This document shows positions 9,264-18,474 of a stretch of 64,000 nucleotides of DNA, piece by piece. Below the pieces are notes generated by a model that did not search any database, was not told the DNA's origin, and saw only the letters and a program-made list of their open reading frames with translations. Numbering within the stretch: position 1 is the stretch's first letter; the number at the start of each line of letters is the position of its first letter. A program made the position numbers and the translations under genes. Source of the stretch: Fervidicoccaceae archaeon (GTDB taxonomy: Archaea > Thermoproteota > Thermoprotei_A > Sulfolobales > Fervidicoccaceae); contig JAVZVD010000001.1 of the NCBI GenBank assembly GCA_038878695.1, positions 1 through 64,000 of the forward strand, given 5' to 3'.

Positions 9264-9836
9264 GTGTCTTCCACGAGGCTGGCGTTCGTGACGTCTAATC
9301 CTCACAAAGTCGCCGAGGCCCGCTTAGTGCTCTCGAGCTATGGGATAGAGATAGTTCAGGTCCCGGCAGAGAAAATAGAACTACAGTCGCGAGACATTGC
9401 GCGAATCTCGCTCCTAGCTGCTAAGCTCGCCTACGCCCGCGTCAGAAAGCCCCTCATAGTTGAGGACTCGGGGCTCTTCATTGATAGCCTGCGCGGCTTT
9501 CCGGGTCCCTTCAGCAGCTACGCCTACGAGACCATAGGAGTCGAGGGGGTGCTCAAGCTCATGAAGGGGGTGGCCGATAGGAGGGCCAACTTCGTCTCCG
9601 CCGTCGCGCTTCTCAGCCCTCCGATCGAGAAGGTGTTCATCGGAACAGTGCGCGGCACTATAGCGAGCGAGGCTAGAGGCTCGTCGGGCTTCGGCTTCGA
9701 CCCAATCTTCGTGCCCGAGGGGGATACGCGGACCTTCGCCGAGATGAGCATAGAGGAGAAGTGCGCCGTGAGCCACAGGGCTGCGGCGCTTCGGCTAATG
9801 GCTGAGTGGCTGAAGAAGAGGACAAGCCAAAGTTAA
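9264..9836 (+). CDS. XTP/dITP pyrophosphatase (RdgB/HAM1 family)
   Basis: Hydrolyses non-canonical purine nucleotides (dITP, XTP) to monophosphates, keeping them out of DNA and RNA. Signature segments are TSNPHKVAEA (residues 9-18), VEDSGLFIDSLRGFPGPFS (about 73-91) and the C-terminal SSGFGFDPIF and SHRAAA motifs. The length of 190 is standard. The GTG start has GTGGTG about 9 bases upstream. It precedes the uS15 operon by 64 bases; an AT-rich element at its stop may be the promoter of that operon. Confidence 0.92.
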   Translation: MSSTRLAFVTSNPHKVAEARLVLSSYGIEIVQVPAEKIELQSRDIARISLLAAKLAYARVRKPLIVEDSGLFIDSLRGFPGPFSSYAYETIGVEGVLKLMKGVADRRANFVSAVALLSPPIEKVFIGTVRGTIASEARGSSGFGFDPIFVPEGDTRTFAEMSIEEKCAVSHRAAALRLMAEWLKKRTSQS

Positions 9837-9842
9837 AAAATC
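9832..9842 (+). promoter_or_regulatory. Possible promoter of the uS15-eS1 operon
   Basis: GTTAAAAAATC overlaps the stop codon of the dITPase gene and is the only AT-rich patch in the 64-base gap before the uS15 start at 9901. It could act as a TATA box with a leader of about 35-40 bases. No mapping data. Confidence 0.3.
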
Positions 9843-9900
9843 GCCTACCCCGAGTTCACCCCAGCGAAGCGCTGTGACGTGAGAGAGAGCGTGGGCCTCG

Positions 9901-10359
9901 TTGAATAAGAGGAGAGAGAAAGGGCGCTCGCAGAGCACCAGGCCTGCTAGGCTAGGCGTCCCTAAGTGGATAAGGTACGAGCCCGGAGAGCTGGAAGAGC
10001 TCGTAGCGGAGCTGGCAAGGAGAGGCTACGGCCCCTCTATGATAGGGATAATACTCCGCGATCAATATGGGGTGCCGCTGGTCAAGCCAATCACGGGTAA
10101 GACCGTGACCCAAATTCTAGAAGAGAGGGGGCTCGCGCCGCCTATCCCCGAAGACCTCTTAAACCTCATGAAGAGGGCCGTCAACTTGAGGAGGCACCTC
10201 GATGAGCATCCAAAGGATCTACACTCTAAAAGAGGACTGATAGAGATAGAATCGAAAATTAGAAGGCTCGTCAAGTATTACAAGCGCGTGGGAAAGCTGC
10301 CAACCGATTGGTCGTACGATCCCGATAGAGCGAAAATCTTGGTGCAGTCTTTATCGTGA
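9901..10359 (+). CDS. rps15: 30S ribosomal protein uS15
   Basis: Small-subunit ribosomal protein of the archaeal/eukaryotic S15/S13e type, 152 residues. It includes the archaeal N-terminal extension ([15 protein letters not shown]) and the rRNA-binding core [18 protein letters not shown]. The TTG at 9901 is the only start in frame, because an upstream GTG at 9874 runs into a stop. It opens a conserved archaeal operon with a RecJ-like gene, pcc1 and eS1. Confidence 0.95.
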   Translation: MNKRREKGRSQSTRPARLGVPKWIRYEPGELEELVAELARRGYGPSMIGIILRDQYGVPLVKPITGKTVTQILEERGLAPPIPEDLLNLMKRAVNLRRHLDEHPKDLHSKRGLIEIESKIRRLVKYYKRVGKLPTDWSYDPDRAKILVQSLS

Positions 10360-10369
10360 GGCGCCCTTC

Positions 10370-11551
10370 TTGAGAGCGAGACTTGACGATCCTCTCTCCC
10401 TAGTGAGAGCCGAAGTCTCTAGCTTAGCTCGAGCCCTCTCTGAGGCTCTGAGCGAGTCTAAGTCCCTCGTGATATCTGCTCTCCCAACTCGTAGGTGCGC
10501 CACCTCTTCTCTCATCATGGCCGGCGCTCTGCAAGCGAAGCTGGAGCTCATCGCCGTCTCCTTCGACTTCTCGGTCGAAACTGGCGGCAATGCTCCAACG
10601 CTACGCCTCGAGGATTCGAGCAGCGGCAGCTCTGCCAGACTCTTGAGCTCGGGCTCGACTCCTCAAGCCGCGGCTAGCTCCGCTCTTCCTCTACCTTTCG
10701 TAGCTCTCGCTTTGTTAGAGGAGCTCGGCGTCATCGGCGATGTCGAGAAGTTCACCGCGGCGAGCTCGCTTCAGGATCACTCCGATTACATTGAGGTGGG
10801 CAAGCCTCTCAGGGACGCGCTCAAGGCTATGAGAGGCGTCTCGGTGAGAGAGAAGTTCCTGCCTTTTTACCAGGCAGACTCTCTCGCGGCCGTCGAGTCG
10901 GTGCGCAGGACCATCAGGCCATTCTTCCGCGGGTTCAGCTGCGAAGAGCCCGGGAAATTGGCGGAGAAGCTCAGAAGGCTCGGGCTCGATCCCTCGAAGC
11001 CGCCAATAGACCAGAGCCAGGATTCTCTGAAGGCCCTTCTCCAGGAGGTCGGCGCAGCTCTGCGCGTCGGCAAGAGCGCTAGCCTCGGATCGCTCTTCGC
11101 CACGGTCAGCTTCGGCGATCGTGAGCTCGACCTCAGGGAGTTGGCTACGGCTCTCGATGTGCTAATCGAGGTGGACCCTGGGGTTCTACTCTATTCCGTG
11201 GCCTCCAGCGACGTGGAGTTCCTCCGCTCCAACTACCTAGAAGCCTTCGAGGAGCTCTGCGAGCTGAGCGGGAGGATCTCCTCATCGAGCGAGCTCGAGA
11301 GGATCTCCATTGGGAAGATCCGCTTCAGAGTCTTCGAGTGCAGCGAGCCTCTGCTTCCCTACTCGATGTTATCCGAAGTTCTCAGGCGATTAGGGGTCGC
11401 GAGCGAGGACGAGCTCGTCGCGTGCAAGCAGGGCTCGGCGCTGTACACGTCGAAGGCGGAGCTCGCGAGAACCGAGCCGGAGGCTTTGAGAGGATTGAGG
11501 TTGAGCGAGCTGGCCTCTAGCCCGATGCTCGTCGAGGTCGGGGCTCGTTGA
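10370..11551 (+). CDS. RecJ/Cdc45-like protein without DHH catalytic motifs
   Basis: A 393-residue protein starting with TTG, 10 bases after uS15. Its place between uS15 and Pcc1/eS1 is where crenarchaea encode a RecJ-derived protein (RecJdbh), reported to associate with GINS and regarded as the archaeal Cdc45 counterpart. I see none of the DHH, DHD or GGGH metal-binding motifs, so it is probably catalytically inactive, as expected for a Cdc45-like scaffold. A short FTAASSLQDHSDYIE segment and the C-terminal small domain are compatible with the family. The call rests mainly on synteny and motif absence; a structure search should test it. Confidence 0.55.
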   Translation: MRARLDDPLSLVRAEVSSLARALSEALSESKSLVISALPTRRCATSSLIMAGALQAKLELIAVSFDFSVETGGNAPTLRLEDSSSGSSARLLSSGSTPQAAASSALPLPFVALALLEELGVIGDVEKFTAASSLQDHSDYIEVGKPLRDALKAMRGVSVREKFLPFYQADSLAAVESVRRTIRPFFRGFSCEEPGKLAEKLRRLGLDPSKPPIDQSQDSLKALLQEVGAALRVGKSASLGSLFATVSFGDRELDLRELATALDVLIEVDPGVLLYSVASSDVEFLRSNYLEAFEELCELSGRISSSSELERISIGKIRFRVFECSEPLLPYSMLSEVLRRLGVASEDELVACKQGSALYTSKAELARTEPEALRGLRLSELASSPMLVEVGAR

Positions 11552-11563
11552 GGTCGAAATCTT

Positions 11564-11851
11564 ATGGTGGCGAGCTCGACCAGAATCGTTGTGAGAATCT
11601 CCGTTGGAGACGAGAGACTCGCGCGCAGTTTACACCTATCGCTTCTCCCGGACACGACTGAGGCCCCTCTCCTCCGTATGCGTCAGAGCGTTGAGGGGGT
11701 CTCCGTCGTCTTCGCGGTTGAGTGCCCGAGGCGTGCTCTGCTCAGCGCTAGGTCCGCGGTGGACGATTTCCTCGAGAAGCTCGGCGCAGCTCTCGAGGCG
11801 CTCGGCGCTTCTGGCGCGAGTCACCGCGGCGAGGATAGAAATTCTCTTTAA
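11564..11851 (+). CDS. pcc1: KEOPS complex subunit Pcc1
   Basis: Small dimerisation subunit of the KEOPS complex, which makes N6-threonylcarbamoyladenosine at position 37 of tRNAs. The 95-residue product has the compact alpha/beta Pcc1 pattern, with a basic N-terminal strand (TRIVVRISVGDERLARSL) and a C-terminal helix (SARSAVDDFLEKLGAALE). Its position directly before eS1 is the usual archaeal arrangement. The start ATG is 13 bases after the RecJ-like gene. The other KEOPS genes are not in this window. Confidence 0.75.
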   Translation: MVASSTRIVVRISVGDERLARSLHLSLLPDTTEAPLLRMRQSVEGVSVVFAVECPRRALLSARSAVDDFLEKLGAALEALGASGASHRGEDRNSL

Positions 11852-11906
11852 TCCGACCCGAGCGAGATGCGATATCGCTTGAGGGAGCGATCGAGGAGAC
11901 TCCGCG

Positions 11907-12539
11907 ATGTCGCAGAGAGCGACTGCGCGAGAGAAGAAGAGAGCGAAGAAATGGTACGTGGTTACGGCTCCTCCCGCCTTCGGTGGAGTGGTCATTGGCA
12001 CCACGCCATCCGACGACCCGCAGAAATTGTTGGGGCGCGTCATCGAGGTCTCGCTCTATGACATAACAGGAGATTATACGCGGATACACGTCAAGCTCAA
12101 GTTCCAGGTGATAAGCGTCGAGGGCGACGAGGCGCGCACGATGTTTAAGAGCCACGAGCTGGCGAGAGATTACATAAAAGTCCTCACGAGGCGTAAGAGC
12201 AGCAAAATCCAGGGCATACTCGATGTGAGGACTAAGGAGGGCTACGCGCTTCGCGTCACAGCTCTGGCCTTCACCTCCTTCAGATGCAAGACGAGCCAGA
12301 AGAGGGCCATCCGAGCCATAATGAGACAGCTGATTGAGCGCAGAGCGAGCGAGCAAACGCTCGATGAATTCGTGCAGTCTATGCTCTTCGATAAACTGGC
12401 AACGGAGATCTTCGAACAAGCCAAGAAGATTTATCCGCTGAGGAGAGTCGAAATCTATAAGTCCAAGCTCTTAGAGGTCCCCACCCCTGAGGGACCGCGG
12501 AAAGCCGTCGTGACGCCCTACTCGACCGCGATCAAGTGA
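11907..12539 (+). CDS. rps3ae: 30S ribosomal protein eS1 (S3Ae)
   Basis: Archaeal/eukaryotic small-subunit protein eS1. The basic start REKKRAKKWYVVTAPP and the blocks LGRVIEVSLYDITGDY and FTSFRCKTSQKRAIR are diagnostic. Length 210 is normal. The ATG has CGAGGAGAC about 7 bases upstream. The 3' end overlaps the GTG of the next reading frame by 4 bases, although the next gene may start slightly later. Confidence 0.95.
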   Translation: MSQRATAREKKRAKKWYVVTAPPAFGGVVIGTTPSDDPQKLLGRVIEVSLYDITGDYTRIHVKLKFQVISVEGDEARTMFKSHELARDYIKVLTRRKSSKIQGILDVRTKEGYALRVTALAFTSFRCKTSQKRAIRAIMRQLIERRASEQTLDEFVQSMLFDKLATEIFEQAKKIYPLRRVEIYKSKLLEVPTPEGPRKAVVTPYSTAIK

Positions 12540-13684
12540 GCGACATATTATTAATGCGTGGTCGGCGCCCGCGTTTCCTTGGGAAGATCCTCGGCTTGCC
12601 GTATGACCTCTGCAGGTTCAAGGTGCTCGCCACGACTCCGGTGGGCATGGAGAGCGTCGCAGCTAGCTTCATTGAGGAGTCGATAGAAGGCGTCGAGGTC
12701 TTAGAGTCGCCGCGCGGTTTCCGCGGACTGCTTCTCGTGCACCGAGCCACGGGGAGCGCCGAGGACTTGGCCGGCGAGGTGCTCAGGGCCACGAGCCACG
12801 TCGAGAAAGCCTTTCCCATCCACGAATGCGTAGAAGCCTCGCCGGAGAGAATAGCCGAGGCGGCGGCTCGCCAGGCCGAGCTCCGCCTGAAGAGAGACGA
12901 GAAGTTCGCGGTTAGAACCGTGAGGCGAGGCTCTCACCCCTTCACGAGCCTGGACGTCAACGTGAGAGTCGGGGCCGAGGTGCAACGCAGGACGGGCGCC
13001 AGCGTGGACTTGGAGAGCCCGGACAAGGTCGTGCTAATCAACGTGCTGAGCGACGTGGCTCTCGTAAGCGTGGTCGACTCGTCGCAGCTTCGCGGGAAGA
13101 TGCTCAAAGCCAAGCCCCCCTTCTATAAATTCTTCAGAAGACTCATCATAGCCCAAGAGCCCTACCTTGGAGACGAGAGATCCTCATACGTCATGGGCAC
13201 CAGAGTGGGGCGTGGGCTCCAGAATTACGAGGTGGGCGATTACTACGTGGCGCTAATCAAGCCTGTGCCCGCCGCCCCGCTCGCCTACTTCATCAAGGGC
13301 GTGATGGACGGCATAAAGTCGAGGTACGAGGTCCAGGTCAAGAGCTACGGGCGCGACGTGCACATGACCAGGATCCACGTCTACGAGATGCACGAGCTAG
13401 TCAGGATGTTGCGCAATCACCCGATCATTGTGCTGGAGCCCGAGGGCAGATTCGTGTCGGAGGTGGCGGGAGAGCTCCGGAATTTGTTGTCGCGGAGGTC
13501 AAGGCCCGTGCTGCTCTTGGGCTCTAGAGAGGGGGTCCCCGGCGGCATCTACAGATTCGCCTCGCTCGTCATAGATGTCGCCCCGGGCATTACCCTGTCC
13601 ACGGAGTACGCTCTGCCGACAGCCCTCGGCTTGCTCGAGCTCGTGTTGAGCCCGGAGTCGTTGGAGGTCGACGACGTGACTTGA
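12536..13684 (+). CDS. THUMP domain-SPOUT class RNA methyltransferase-like protein
   Basis: A protein of about 380 residues with an N-terminal THUMP-like RNA-binding domain (LATTPVGMESVAASFIEE up to about residue 185) and a C-terminal SPOUT-type fold ending in a knot-like segment, DVAPGITLSTEYALPTALGL. This arrangement fits COG1818-type archaeal predicted tRNA/rRNA methyltransferases; the modified base is unknown. The GTG at 12536 overlaps the eS1 stop (GTGA), but the ATG at 12554 is an equally plausible start. It overlaps the following gene by 4 bases. Confidence 0.7.
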   Translation: MSDILLMRGRRPRFLGKILGLPYDLCRFKVLATTPVGMESVAASFIEESIEGVEVLESPRGFRGLLLVHRATGSAEDLAGEVLRATSHVEKAFPIHECVEASPERIAEAAARQAELRLKRDEKFAVRTVRRGSHPFTSLDVNVRVGAEVQRRTGASVDLESPDKVVLINVLSDVALVSVVDSSQLRGKMLKAKPPFYKFFRRLIIAQEPYLGDERSSYVMGTRVGRGLQNYEVGDYYVALIKPVPAAPLAYFIKGVMDGIKSRYEVQVKSYGRDVHMTRIHVYEMHELVRMLRNHPIIVLEPEGRFVSEVAGELRNLLSRRSRPVLLLGSREGVPGGIYRFASLVIDVAPGITLSTEYALPTALGLLELVLSPESLEVDDVT

Positions 13685-14988
13685 GAACGCGGGCCGTGAT
13701 ACTGGCCGCCGGACGCGGAGAGAGGCTGTGGCCTCTCACTTCCACGAGACCTAAGCCTCTGCTCCCGGTCCTCGGTAGGCCGCTGTTACAACACCATATC
13801 GAGGCCCTGAAGAGCGCGGGCATCGCCGAGGTAGACCTCGTAGTGGGAGCGGGCGCGGAGAGCGTGTTGAAGACCGCGCAGGAGCTCGGCGCTATCGCCA
13901 GGCCTGTGTATCAACCAGTGCAATTGGGAACAGGCGATGCCGTCAGGCTCGCGCTAGGAGAGCGGAGCGGCGAGGTCGTGGTCGTATACTCCGATGTTTA
14001 CGTCAAGCCGAGCGTTTACTCCTCCATCATCGAGAAGATCTCCTCGTCTAGCGCTCAGCTCGTAGTCGCGGCCAGAGTCGAGGACGTCAGCCTCTACGGA
14101 GAGGTGAGCGTTGACTCGGCTGGGAGGCTCGTCAAGATCTCCGAGAAGCCCCCCGAGAGGCGAGGGGGCCTCGTCTTCGCTGGCTTACTCTACGCGGAAG
14201 CGGACGAGCTGAGAAAAGCCTTGAAGGGGCTTGGGGCCTCGCCGCGAGGTGAGGTAGAGCTAACCGACGCGATCAATGCATTGGCCGCGAAGACGGACGT
14301 CGAGGTGATGGAAATACCGGTCGGCGCGTGGAGAGACGTGGGTACTCCCTGGGATTACCTAGAGGTCAACAGAGAAGCTCTGCTCCACGAGTGCGAGAGG
14401 CGCGGCGAGGAACCAGAAGATTGCGTAATTATAGAGGGGGAGGCGCGCATCGAAGAGCCCAGCGCGTTGGAGCCTCCCATCTACGTAGGACGGGGGGCCT
14501 CGATAGGCCCCTTCTCGCACTTGAGAGGTCCAACGGTGATATGCTCCGGGGCCAAGGTGGGTTTCGCGTCACAGATCAAGGCCTCCGTCATGTTGGAGGG
14601 GGCTCGAGCTCCTCATCTAAACTACGTTGGCGACAGCGTTGTAGGAGAAAGAGCAAATTTGGGAGCCGGCACGATAACGGCTAACCTCAGGCACGACGAG
14701 GCGCCGGTGCGCTCGGTTCTCCGCGGTAGACTCGTCTCGACGGGATTGAAGAAGCTAGGAGCGGTGATAGGAGGCGGCGCTAAAACGGGAGTCAACGTAT
14801 CGATAATGCCCGGGGTCAAGATCGGGGCCGGCGCGTGGATAGGAGCGGGCTGCATCGTCGATAGAGATGTCCCGGACCGCGTCGTGATGAAGTGCTACCA
14901 GAGGCGCGACATCGCGCCGAGGGAGGTGAGCAAACAGAGTGAGACGCAGAGAGCTCAATGTAGTCCGCAAGAAGAAGTTCGACGTTAG
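13681..14988 (+). CDS. Bifunctional sugar-1-phosphate nucleotidylyltransferase/acetyltransferase (GlmU-like)
   Basis: The N-terminal nucleotidyltransferase domain carries LAAGRGERLWPLT followed by RPKPLLP (about residues 8-26). The C-terminal left-handed beta-helix shows hexapeptide repeats (GASIGPFSHL, GAKVGFAS, GERANLGAGTITAN, GVKIGAGAWIGAG). Archaeal homologues make UDP-GlcNAc or dTDP-glucose and acetylate amino sugar 1-phosphates. Both halves look complete in 435 residues. The TTG start overlaps the upstream stop as TTGA. It could feed activated sugars to the glycan genes near 4-9 kb. The next gene overlaps its 3' end by 50 bases. Confidence 0.88.
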   Translation: MRTRAVILAAGRGERLWPLTSTRPKPLLPVLGRPLLQHHIEALKSAGIAEVDLVVGAGAESVLKTAQELGAIARPVYQPVQLGTGDAVRLALGERSGEVVVVYSDVYVKPSVYSSIIEKISSSSAQLVVAARVEDVSLYGEVSVDSAGRLVKISEKPPERRGGLVFAGLLYAEADELRKALKGLGASPRGEVELTDAINALAAKTDVEVMEIPVGAWRDVGTPWDYLEVNREALLHECERRGEEPEDCVIIEGEARIEEPSALEPPIYVGRGASIGPFSHLRGPTVICSGAKVGFASQIKASVMLEGARAPHLNYVGDSVVGERANLGAGTITANLRHDEAPVRSVLRGRLVSTGLKKLGAVIGGGAKTGVNVSIMPGVKIGAGAWIGAGCIVDRDVPDRVVMKCYQRRDIAPREVSKQSETQRAQCSPQEEVRR

Positions 14989-16369
14989 GGTCTGCATTTT
15001 ATATCCATCGACGTATAGGGCCTCTCTATCGAGCCTCGGCCTCCAAGTGCTCTATTACGCGTTGAACGAGTTGGACCGCGTCTACGCCGAGAGGGCGGTC
15101 AATGAGGGGGAAGTAGTCAGGAGCATCGAGACCGGGACCGAGCTCGGGAAGTTCGACGCGATCCTCGTGACGGCGACGTACGAGCTGGACTATCCGAAGA
15201 TCTATGGGATCTTCGCGCGATCGGGGATACATCCGAGGAGGGAGATGAGGAGACAGAGCGATCCGCTCATAATTATCGGGGGCCCCTCGCCGACGGCCGA
15301 CCCTCGACCACTCTATCACGTGGCTGACGTCGTCTTCCGGGGAGAAGGCGAGAGGCTCGTCGAAGTGCTCGTCGATGCTTTGCTCTCGTCGAGAGACAAG
15401 CGCGAGAGGCTCGAGGCATTATCGGTTGCTCGAGGCGCCTGGGTGCCCGAGTTGAAGGAAGAGGCCGAAATCGAGGTGGTCGAGGATCTCGGCGAGGCCT
15501 TTCACCCCATCGAGCAGATTCAGTGCCTAGACGAAGAGCCCATTTGGGGCAGAGCCTTCATGTTAGAGCCTTCGCGAGGCTGTCACCGATCGTGCTGGTT
15601 CTGCCTCGAGGGCTCTATAACGAAGCCCAGAAGAGAGAGACCCTTCGAGAAGCTCCTTGAGCTAATCGAGGTGGGTCCAAGGGTCAACAGAGTAGGTAAG
15701 GTGGCGATCTACGCGCTGAGTCTCTTCGCTTCCCACCGAGGCGAGGAACTGCTCGAATACGTGGTCGAGCAAGGGCTCCAAGCCAGCGTGCCGAGCTGCT
15801 CCGTCGACACGCTCAACGAGAGGAGGCTCGAGCTGATCAAGGCAGCAGGCCAGAGGCTCGTGACTATAGCACCCGAGACCCCAGTGCCGGAGCTACAGAG
15901 AGCGATAGGGAAGGTCACCCCCGAGGACTCTCTGATTAGCGTCGCGAGGACTGCGAGCTCCTTGGGTCTAAATATCAAGCTCTACTATATGTTCGGACTA
16001 CCCGGCGAAGAGGAGAGGGATCTGCTCGAGATCGTGAAACAGGTGAGGGAAGTGTACGAGATATTTGGGAGAGACCCCAAGAGGGTCAGGGTGTCTCTCA
16101 ATCCCTTCGTGCCGAAGCCCGCGACCGCTCTTCGTCGCGCTCAGATGGATTCTCCCTCGAGCCTGAAGAGGAAGGCGCGCTTCTTGATGAACTCCCTCAG
16201 GACGCTCGCTAGAGTGGAGGTCTACGGCATAGAGCACGCGCACATACAACATAGAATAAACTCCATGGGGAGGGGGGCGATCTTCCTCATGGAGAGGCTC
16301 GCCGGCGTGGAGCTCAAGGAAAGCGAGGAGCTGAGGGTCTTTGAAGAGCTGGGAGGGAGGCCTGACTGA
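14939..16369 (+). CDS. B12-binding-like radical SAM protein
   Basis: A 476-residue radical SAM enzyme. The N-terminal 160 residues, with LYPSTYRASLSSLGLQVL and IIIGGPSPTADP, resemble the cobalamin-binding-like domain of B12-dependent radical SAM proteins. The core motif CHRSCWFC follows RAFMLEPSRG at about residue 210. Later SIDTL/PETP and NPFVPKPATALRRAQ segments fit the MiaB/Fe-S oxidoreductase group (COG1032/1031). The substrate is unknown. The GTG start lies 50 bases inside the upstream gene, an unusually long overlap; a later start would cut into conserved sequence, so it is kept. Confidence 0.75.
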   Translation: MRRRELNVVRKKKFDVRVCILYPSTYRASLSSLGLQVLYYALNELDRVYAERAVNEGEVVRSIETGTELGKFDAILVTATYELDYPKIYGIFARSGIHPRREMRRQSDPLIIIGGPSPTADPRPLYHVADVVFRGEGERLVEVLVDALLSSRDKRERLEALSVARGAWVPELKEEAEIEVVEDLGEAFHPIEQIQCLDEEPIWGRAFMLEPSRGCHRSCWFCLEGSITKPRRERPFEKLLELIEVGPRVNRVGKVAIYALSLFASHRGEELLEYVVEQGLQASVPSCSVDTLNERRLELIKAAGQRLVTIAPETPVPELQRAIGKVTPEDSLISVARTASSLGLNIKLYYMFGLPGEEERDLLEIVKQVREVYEIFGRDPKRVRVSLNPFVPKPATALRRAQMDSPSSLKRKARFLMNSLRTLARVEVYGIEHAHIQHRINSMGRGAIFLMERLAGVELKESEELRVFEELGGRPD

Positions 16370-16372
16370 GAT

Positions 16373-17599
16373 TTGACGAATTATAGACCTCCGCTGATCG
16401 GCGTCATCGGTAAGACCAACGTTGGTAAGACTACGTTCTTCTCTGCCGCCACTCTAGTTAACGCGGAGATATCGAATCGCCCCTTCACCACGATAAATCC
16501 AAATATCGGAATAGGCTACGTGAGGGTGCGCTGCCCCCACGCGGAGCTGGGCTTGCCGTCCTGCGAGCCCAGAACGGGTTTCTGCCTCCGCGGCACGAGG
16601 TTCGTCCCGGTCGAGCTCATCGATGTCGCGGGCCTCATACGAGGAGCGCATGAAGGGCGCGGCCTCGGCAATAAATTTCTCGACGACTTGAGGAAGGCCG
16701 ACGCGTTGCTTCTTGTGATCGATGCGGCGGGGGCCACCGACGATAGCGGCAACCCTCTGCCACCCGGCTCGAGCGATCCGGCCGAGGAGGCTGCGACGAT
16801 ATTGGACGAAGTGGCTCATTGGCTCGCGGGCATCCTAGCGAGCGACTGGAGGAGATTGATCACGAAGGTCGAAAGCCAAGCGATCGATCCGGCCGAGGCC
16901 ATAGCCGAGAGGCTCTCTGGTCTTGGAGTCAAGCGGGTCCACGCCTCCGAGGCTCTCAGACGCTCGGCGCTCGAAAAGAAGAGGCTGAGCGAGTGGACAC
17001 GAGACGACCTGCTGAGATTCGCTAGGGAGCTCAGAGCTGTGAGCAAGCCTCTCCTCATTGTCGCCAATAAGGCCGATTTGCCTGAAGCGAAGGAGGGTCT
17101 AGAGAGGCTGAGAGGAGCCTTCTCGGATATATTAGTGGTGCCGGCCTCGGCTCAGGCAGAGCTAGCGCTGAAGAGGGCGTGGGCAGCCGGCCTAATAGAC
17201 TACGTGCCCGGCGAAGGTTCCTTCGTCGTTAGAGAGTCTGGGAGATTGAGCGAAGCTCAGAGGAGGGCGCTGGAGTACGTGAAGAGGCGCGTCCTTGAGA
17301 TTTACGGTTCGACGGGGGTCCAGCAAGCGATCGAGAAGCTAGTGTTCGAGGTCGCGAGGTACGTGGCGGTCTTCCCGGTAGAGAACGCCGAGAAGCTGAC
17401 CGACGGTGAGGGCAGAATCCTGCCCGACGTATTCCTAGTCCGCGAAGGCTCCACGGTCCGAGAGGTTGCCAGGCTCGTCCACACAGAGCTAGCCGAGAAG
17501 TTCGTGGCGGCGATCGACGCCAGGAGAGGCGTCAAATTGGGCGAGGACAGCGAAGTATACAATGGGATGGTCTTCAAGGTAATAACTCGAGCGCGCTGA
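16373..17599 (+). CDS. Obg-family GTPase/ATPase, archaeal YchF/OLA1 type
   Basis: P-loop protein of the TRAFAC Obg family. G1 is GKTNVGKTT (residues 13-21), G3 is IDVAGLIRGAHEGRGLGN, the NKAD specificity motif lies in the middle, and the C-terminal TGS-like region ends with VRDGVK-type RRGVKLGEDSEVYNGMVFKV. Length 408 fits the archaeal branch. YchF/OLA1 proteins bind ribosomes and prefer ATP; the archaeal role is not established. The TTG start is 3 bases after the radical SAM stop, in a tight run of genes. Confidence 0.85.
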   Translation: MTNYRPPLIGVIGKTNVGKTTFFSAATLVNAEISNRPFTTINPNIGIGYVRVRCPHAELGLPSCEPRTGFCLRGTRFVPVELIDVAGLIRGAHEGRGLGNKFLDDLRKADALLLVIDAAGATDDSGNPLPPGSSDPAEEAATILDEVAHWLAGILASDWRRLITKVESQAIDPAEAIAERLSGLGVKRVHASEALRRSALEKKRLSEWTRDDLLRFARELRAVSKPLLIVANKADLPEAKEGLERLRGAFSDILVVPASAQAELALKRAWAAGLIDYVPGEGSFVVRESGRLSEAQRRALEYVKRRVLEIYGSTGVQQAIEKLVFEVARYVAVFPVENAEKLTDGEGRILPDVFLVREGSTVREVARLVHTELAEKFVAAIDARRGVKLGEDSEVYNGMVFKVITRAR

Positions 17600-17622
17600 G
17601 CTCCCCCAAATCGAGTAGCCGG

Positions 17623-18474
17623 GTGAAGAGGTCCTTGATCCGCGCGAGCGAGAGAGAGGAAGAGAGGAGAGCGGCGTGGATCATCAACGTAGGGACGGAG
17701 CTCGTGTTGGGAGTCACCGTGAACACGAACGGGGCGTGGCTCGCCAGGAGGCTCACGTCAATGGGCTTCGACGTGAGGAGAATCGTGGCCGTCCCTGATG
17801 ACGAGGAGCTAACGACAGTATTGAGAGAGTCCCTGAGCAGCGGAGCACGCCTGATAGTTATAACAGGCGGGTTGGGCCCGACTCACGACGACAAAACCCA
17901 CGCGCTCGTTGCCGAGGCCCTCGGCCTGAGGCTCGTCCTCGACGAGAGGGCCCTCAGGTTGATCGAGAGGTTTTACGCGTCGAGAGGTCTAGAGCTCACC
18001 GAGGAGCGCCTCAAGATGGCGCACGTGCCCGAGGGAGCCGAGGTTCTGCCCAATCCTGTAGGAGCCGCGCCTGGCTCCGCTATACGGCGGGGGCCCTCGC
18101 TTATCGTGTGCTTACCGGGGGTCCCGAGAGAGATGGAGGCGGTCTTCGAGAAGGCGGTGCCGCTTATATCCGCGATCGCGCCGAGGCTCGAGCTGGCCGA
18201 GGCATTCATCTACGTGAGAGGCGTCCCGGAATCTACTCTGGCCCCCTTTCTGAGGAGGATAGCCGCGCAGGAGCCCCTCTCTTACATAAAATCGCACCCG
18301 CAAGGCCACGAGCTGGATGAACCCGTATTAAAAATCCACGTGGTGGCGCACGGCTCATCGAGGGAGGAGGCGATATACCGCGCTAAGAGGGTCTCGGCTC
18401 TCGTGGCCGAGGCCGCTGAGAAGCTCGGAGGACAAGTCGAGCACTCAGGATCGGAGCGCGGCGGCGATGCCTAG
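17623..18474 (+). CDS. CinA/MoaB-fold molybdopterin-binding-like protein
   Basis: Protein of the CinA N-terminal (MoCF_biosynth) family. WIINVGTELVLGVTVNTNGAWLA and ITGGLGPTHDDKTHALVAEAL are the family's nucleotide/pterin-binding motifs, and VCLPGVPREME is its third signature. Archaeal stand-alone members of about 250-280 residues are usually called nicotinamide mononucleotide deamidase-like or molybdopterin-binding; the C-terminal deamidase domain is absent, so no enzymatic claim is made. The start (GTG 17623) is uncertain, because the first 18 residues are highly charged and a later start is possible. The 3' end overlaps the convergent VIT1-like gene by 30 bases. Confidence 0.75.
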   Translation: MKRSLIRASEREEERRAAWIINVGTELVLGVTVNTNGAWLARRLTSMGFDVRRIVAVPDDEELTTVLRESLSSGARLIVITGGLGPTHDDKTHALVAEALGLRLVLDERALRLIERFYASRGLELTEERLKMAHVPEGAEVLPNPVGAAPGSAIRRGPSLIVCLPGVPREMEAVFEKAVPLISAIAPRLELAEAFIYVRGVPESTLAPFLRRIAAQEPLSYIKSHPQGHELDEPVLKIHVVAHGSSREEAIYRAKRVSALVAEAAEKLGGQVEHSGSERGGDA

